This document shows positions 37,001 to 40,085 of a stretch of DNA of 40,085 nucleotides, one piece after another. Below the pieces are notes generated by a model. The model had not been told where the DNA came from, did no database searches, and saw only the letters and a list, made by a program, of their open reading frames with translations. Each line of letters starts with the position of its first letter. The first letter of the stretch is position 1. The stretch comes from Pseudomonas syringae (GTDB lineage Bacteria > Pseudomonadota > Gammaproteobacteria > Pseudomonadales > Pseudomonadaceae): positions 1-40,085 of the forward strand of contig NZ_WKEQ01000045.1 of the NCBI RefSeq assembly GCF_021605415.1, read 5' to 3'. Made by a program: the position numbers and the translations under genes.

Positions 37001-39873
37001 AGATCCCATTTCGGCAGGTGGATGTGCTGGCCGATCACGTCGGTCGGCGTGCGCACCTGATAGTCGTCCATTTCATACGTGGCGGGCACCAGGTTGGTTT
37101 GCTGGTACTGCACGCAGTCGAAAGTGTTCATGCGCATCACCAGCGGCTCTGGCGGACGCTGCTTGGTAATCACCGGCCAGGCGTCTTCCCACAGCGCCAG
37201 AATGCGCGCCTGGGGAAAGTGGTAGCCGACCTTGTTGTACACGGCGTCAAACTGGATGTTGGCGGCCTTGTAGATGCGTGGCCGGTCGGCGGTGAAGGTC
37301 GAGGCGCCGATGAACGACATGCCGTCGACACGCTCGCCGCTGGCGAATTCACCGGTGCCGGCGCTGGCGGTCAGACGTTTTTGCCGATCGTCCATGCACG
37401 GTTCGTAGTAAGGCGCACCCGCCATCGGCAAGGCGCCGTTGGTGCGGAAGGCCCGGGCGACGATCTGATTGCCCGGCAGCAAGGCAAAGCTTGGGTGATC
37501 TTTTTTCGCGTGGAACGCCATGGCCGCCTGTTCGACTTCCGTGCCTTCCTCAGGCAGATAAATCGGTTTGGCGCGCACCACTTCCTTGGAGAAATCCAGC
37601 GACGTGGTGACGGTTTCCGCCTCGCCGCCAGCCGATACGCCGTCCAGGGTGTGACGCTGCAGGCCGCCGTCCCAGCCACCGGATTGCGCCGGGTCGAGAT
37701 TGGCCCACAGGGCTTTGCCGCTGGTTTTCAACGCGAGTGCAGTCGCCGCATCGAGCATGTCCAGCGGTGGGGTCGGTGGGCGTTGGCCGACCGAACTTTC
37801 CATGCCGCCGATCCAGAACGGATAACCAGGGTTTTTCAGCGTGCCGTCGGCGTTGCGGTTGGCTTCGCTGCGATCGACCAGCGCCAGCGAACCGATGGCG
37901 TGCGCACCGCCATTGCCCCCGTGATGTTCGCCGTCATCGTCGCCCTCTTCTTCCTCTTCATCGTCGTTACCGGCGATCAGGGTTTCGCCCAGTTTCGGTA
38001 CAACCACGACTTTGCCCGGCATCGGCGCCATGGCTTTGCCCGGAAGCGGCACGATTGCAGGAATCGGCGTGCCGGCAATGATTTCACCGTCGGGCAAGGC
38101 CCGTGCGCCCGCCGCCGGTTTGCCGCTGCGCAAGGCATACGGTTCGCTGTGATAACCGTCGCTGCCCTGCTGCGAGACTTCCAGTTGCGTGCCTTCTTCA
38201 AACACATCGTGCACCCGCCACATGGCCCACATGCCTTGGGCGAAGTGCGGATAGAAGTGGCAGTGATAAATCGCATCGCCGGCCACCCGGTTGCGGTTGC
38301 CCGAACCGCCGTTGGCGATTTCATAGGTGTAGCCGGCGCCCGGGCCGATGCCCTGGGCGTCGACGTAATCGGAGTTGTCGTCGTTGGGGTTGAACAGCCA
38401 CTGGTGCCCGTGCAGGTGGAAGATGTGCTGCTCGTGACCGTTGTGGGTGTTGCGGAATTTGACGAAGTCACCGATGTAGCTGTGGTTGACGTTCGACGGC
38501 TCCGACGGGTACAGCGCCATGGTTGCCTTGACGCCAATCTGATCGGCGTTCGGGGTCTGGCCCGGCAGGATGTTTTCCAGCCCGACGTTGGCCGGCACGT
38601 CCACCAGCATCGCGACATCGCCGACGGTGTGGGAGCTGAGGAAAAATTCTTCGTAAGCGCAGGACAGACAATCGTGCATCGGCCCCACGCCGAGACGGTT
38701 GGCGACCACTTCTGCCCCCATGCCGCCGGAGCCGTAGTTGATCATGAACGAGTCGCGGGTCGGTTCGAGCACATGGGCCATCACCGGGTCCGCCCAATAA
38801 GCCGGGAATGCCTGAGTGGCGGCAGTTTCATCCTGGAACTGCGAGGCAAAATCACGGAACGGCTCGAGGCGATTAGGGATCGCCGGGTTGCGTTTGCCGA
38901 CCGCTTCCAGCGCATAGGTGGCGGGCGGAAAACTGCCGTCGGCGTTGCTGCCGATGACGATGGCGTCGCTTTCGCTGGAGATGATTTCGCTGCCGTCGAC
39001 CATGTTGATGATCGGTGTCCCGGCCTTGCCTTCGTCGATCCACGGTTGGCGCTGCGGATAGCGCGCCTGGTAATCGACGATGGGCTGACCGGCCGGCGTG
39101 CGGCCGCTGCTGGCCAGGCGCATTTCTTCTTCGGTGAGGGTGTTGCGGTAGGTGCGGCCGCCCTTCGGCACGACCACCACCTGGCCGAACAAACCGTTGG
39201 CGACGTTACCGGCGGCACCCTCGCCACCGAAGGTCGCGCCACGGCTGCTGACGGCGAACGCGCCTTCGCGCTCGGCGAAGAGCGTGTACGAGCGGGAGGC
39301 ACCCGGCGGGATCAGGCTGTTGGCATTGCGCCCGGTGAACGAGGCGATGTCATCAATGCTGTTCACCGCTTGCAGACCGTTGACCTGGAATCCGATATGA
39401 CGGTCAGCCACTTGCTCGTCGACTTTGAACGACTCGGCGCCGCCGGCGTTTTGCGGCCCTTCGTTCTCTTCGCCCTCTACTTCGCCCTCTTCTTCAAAGT
39501 GCTTGTTCGGGTTGGCCTGGTAATCAAGCAGGTTTTGCAGATTCACCGTCAGGCAATCACCCGCCGCCACCCGCAGCACCAGCGGACGCGGACGCTTGTC
39601 TGGGCGCAGCGAGACTTTGCCCGGCACCGCCGCGCCGCCGTAGGCCAGTGACACGTCATGGTCATCGACCACATCGCGGCGCAGGGCGAACATCATGCCG
39701 TTGGCGTTTTGCGCACCGAGACGGTTGAACATCAGCGGCTGATCGAACGCCACGACGTTTGCCACCAGGTTGCGCTCGCAACGCACCGTTGCACCGGCCA
39801 GCTCGACACTCAGCATCGAAGCCAGAAATACCAGCACATTGAACAGGGATGGAGCGTGGTGAAGGCCGACCAT
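34027..39873 (-). CDS. mnxG: MnxG-like giant multicopper oxidase (probable Mn(II) oxidase)
   Basis: A 1,948-residue exported oxidase, far larger than the usual 500-residue members. It has a signal peptide to about residue 27. Copper motifs seen: HIFHLHGH (H483, H486, H488, H490) and HCHFYPHFAQGM (H537, C538, H539, H543, M548), then HIH (H950, H952) and THDH (H1053, H1055). The trinuclear/type 1 motifs that are usually C-terminal thus precede the usual N-terminal pair. Further cupredoxin-like units follow to the end, with ligand sites largely lost (for example GDYLFRDYAAYGN near 1910). Two acidic stretches occur, at about 125-147 and 634-657. P. putida GB-1 MnxG is one of its two multicopper Mn oxidases; size, motifs and locus agree. 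The substrate is inferred. Confidence 0.88.
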   Translation of the reverse strand: MVGLHHAPSLFNVLVFLASMLSVELAGATVRCERNLVANVVAFDQPLMFNRLGAQNANGMMFALRRDVVDDHDVSLAYGGAAVPGKVSLRPDKRPRPLVLRVAAGDCLTVNLQNLLDYQANPNKHFEEEGEVEGEENEGPQNAGGAESFKVDEQVADRHIGFQVNGLQAVNSIDDIASFTGRNANSLIPPGASRSYTLFAEREGAFAVSSRGATFGGEGAAGNVANGLFGQVVVVPKGGRTYRNTLTEEEMRLASSGRTPAGQPIVDYQARYPQRQPWIDEGKAGTPIINMVDGSEIISSESDAIVIGSNADGSFPPATYALEAVGKRNPAIPNRLEPFRDFASQFQDETAATQAFPAYWADPVMAHVLEPTRDSFMINYGSGGMGAEVVANRLGVGPMHDCLSCAYEEFFLSSHTVGDVAMLVDVPANVGLENILPGQTPNADQIGVKATMALYPSEPSNVNHSYIGDFVKFRNTHNGHEQHIFHLHGHQWLFNPNDDNSDYVDAQGIGPGAGYTYEIANGGSGNRNRVAGDAIYHCHFYPHFAQGMWAMWRVHDVFEEGTQLEVSQQGSDGYHSEPYALRSGKPAAGARALPDGEIIAGTPIPAIVPLPGKAMAPMPGKVVVVPKLGETLIAGNDDEEEEEGDDDGEHHGGNGGAHAIGSLALVDRSEANRNADGTLKNPGYPFWIGGMESSVGQRPPTPPLDMLDAATALALKTSGKALWANLDPAQSGGWDGGLQRHTLDGVSAGGEAETVTTSLDFSKEVVRAKPIYLPEEGTEVEQAAMAFHAKKDHPSFALLPGNQIVARAFRTNGALPMAGAPYYEPCMDDRQKRLTASAGTGEFASGERVDGMSFIGASTFTADRPRIYKAANIQFDAVYNKVGYHFPQARILALWEDAWPVITKQRPPEPLVMRMNTFDCVQYQQTNLVPATYEMDDYQVRTPTDVIGQHIHLPKWDLTSADGSSNGWNYEDGVLSPGAVQGRIQAIRLFNQCQGTDPRDGTQVCPKAKSHPFFGQYGRSDWMGARTAMQRWFVDPVVNSKGVDRGLGTIFTHDHLGPSTHQQIGLYATVLAEPAGSTWFHAETGEPLYSGARQDGGPTSWQAVIKTGDIDGDGKNDSFREFFLEYSDFQHAYEAGVYVGAGPNGVPNPQAFPATADSFRYAINPPVRNNASSLLEGVLEVQGGQVPGCPSRPCPQAISVDDPGMFVVNYRNEPLALRVYDPNKVGPDGKRGMQADGLGGDLAYAMHSRTDRAIPAMNLAPNLISSATGPTGGTTLFPPHINKGGAEPGDPFTPMLRTYTGDNVRLRVHAGGHEEEHNVTLHGVKWLQSGSGFGNSSNSGWRASQMIGISEQMGFIAPVAMLSSSAATTGDYLYSMDASIEGYWSGIWGVMRNYTAQRNDLFALPNNAKPTGMRNTVAFDGSCPRIGLNPNGIGTRPTPQRNYEVVAALANDILGNPLGLIIGDPEGLGQHVGGPLNPAGGTLVHNSRTVSIAQVTVTDPEDGETFTIGGQSGPLHDPTAILYVRKSDLDTVTGKLKPGVPVEPLVLRAAAGDCINITLENRLPSVMPDLTQTAVMQGIVKRDRNSGFGSTTFSNNLMRPSSHVGMHAQLLAYDITKSDGTNVGANPIQTVPPRVGNSGAYPTRSYQYYAGHLEREGKPITQLGRSVDNINATAVEFGGLNFTPADVIKQPQKGLGGAMSILPVGATWVDDVRKVNATVTAPGQTAYRDFAMVWQKALNTRWANGRPLEGIAAEGFGVPTDPQDNSSMAINYKTEPMWYRFGLAPDAPFGHADGAGYGDMVNAHMAYSNALVGSDPQTPVLYAKPGQPFRTHILMPTGGSRGTTFQLDGHVWSANPYLSEKSDLGGYPMSNPGVGSTKFGYNPMSMYIGARESVLPAAHFSFMFPNAGGSNAIPGDYLFRDYAAYGNTSGLWGLLRVTNEPEPTPPGQ

Positions 39874-39929
39874 GATCAGAGACCTCGAAGTGGGTGCTCA
39901 CAGGGAATGATTCTCGACAAAAGCGCCGG

Positions 39930-39945
39930 AGCAATCCGCATGCCA
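39930..39945 (-). promoter_or_regulatory. Predicted sigma54 promoter of mnxG
   Basis: Read on the minus strand the site is TGGCATGCGGATTGCT, a full match to the sigma54 consensus (TGGCAYG-N4-TTGCW). Transcription would start near 39919, giving a leader of about 46 bases before the mnxG ATG. Confidence 0.85.
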
Positions 39946-39995
39946 CAAAATTTTTAATTTAAATTCAACGAGTTACATAACCGGCCTGAGAGATC

Positions 39996-40059
39996 GGGGC
40001 ATATTCCCCACCCGCTCCCCCCAATCTTCGGGCACGATTTCTTTCCCCCGAAAGTGGGG
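39996..40059. promoter_or_regulatory. C4/G4 dyads upstream of mnxG (proposed MnxR sites)
   Basis: Two exact dyads, GGGGCATATTCCCC (39996-40009) and CCCCGAAAGTGGGG (40046-40059), flank a degenerate third (CCCC-N7-GGG at 40019-40032). Their centres are about 24-27 bases apart and lie about 80, 105 and 130 bases before the predicted start site, the place expected for enhancer sites of a sigma54 activator. The window ends 26 bases beyond, so further sites may be missed. Confidence 0.5.
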
Positions 40060-40085
40060 CAAAAACTGGGTACATCCATTACAAC

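Noticed and set aside
34177..39651. An 1,824-codon open frame on the plus strand opposite mnxG
   Set aside because: It is the mirror of a very GC-rich coding gene: no signal peptide, no conserved motif, low-complexity His/Val/Arg-rich protein. The minus-strand frame has clear copper motifs.

Overview
The window looks like a chromosomal segment of a fluorescent Pseudomonas. It is GC-rich, carries typical Pseudomonas REP-type palindromes, and its gene content matches manganese(II)-oxidising pseudomonads such as P. putida GB-1 (recognised from memory, no search run). Almost everything belongs to one theme: copper oxidases that probably oxidise Mn(II), the regulators and copper/redox helpers that serve them, a Gsp-like secretion machine, and a curli-type amyloid.

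Layout. (1) 0.1-8.7 kb, minus strand: mnxS1 (sensor kinase), mcoA (multicopper oxidase), a SCO-cytochrome c fusion, mnxS2 (second kinase) and mnxR (sigma54 activator). (2) 9.2-14.9 kb, plus strand: two paralogous exported proteins of unknown function, then csgB-like and csgA-like curlin genes closed by a clear terminator. (3) 14.9-18.0 kb: an AT-richer cargo region with a PAAR / putative effector / putative immunity cassette and a DUF6124-type gene. The PAAR and DUF6124 reading frames each carry one in-frame stop. Dispersed repeats follow. (4) 18.0-27.6 kb, minus strand: one long, mostly overlapping operon with an orphan receiver protein, a GspE-type ATPase, PilM/N/O/P-like inner-membrane proteins, a TPR-secretin lipoprotein, three pseudopilins and csgE-csgF-csgG. 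It corresponds to the Xcm/Csm locus described in P. putida GB-1. No GspF/PilC protein is present. (5) 27.9-39.9 kb, minus strand: the giant multicopper oxidase mnxG, a REP cluster, then a beta-propeller protein, two SCO proteins, a cytochrome c-periplasmic binding protein fusion and a PpiC-type chaperone.

Regulation. I find good -24/-12 (sigma54) promoter matches in front of mcoA, mnxG and the Xcm/Csg operon, and a weaker one in front of the exported-protein/curlin cluster. Upstream of each, at about -80 to -150, lie C4/G4 dyads; the best form is CCCC-N6-GGGG. MnxR is a sigma54-dependent activator encoded in the same window, so I infer that MnxS1/S2-MnxR switches on oxidases, secretion machine and amyloid together. 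The amyloid could be the extracellular scaffold on which oxidase and Mn oxide are held; this is inference.
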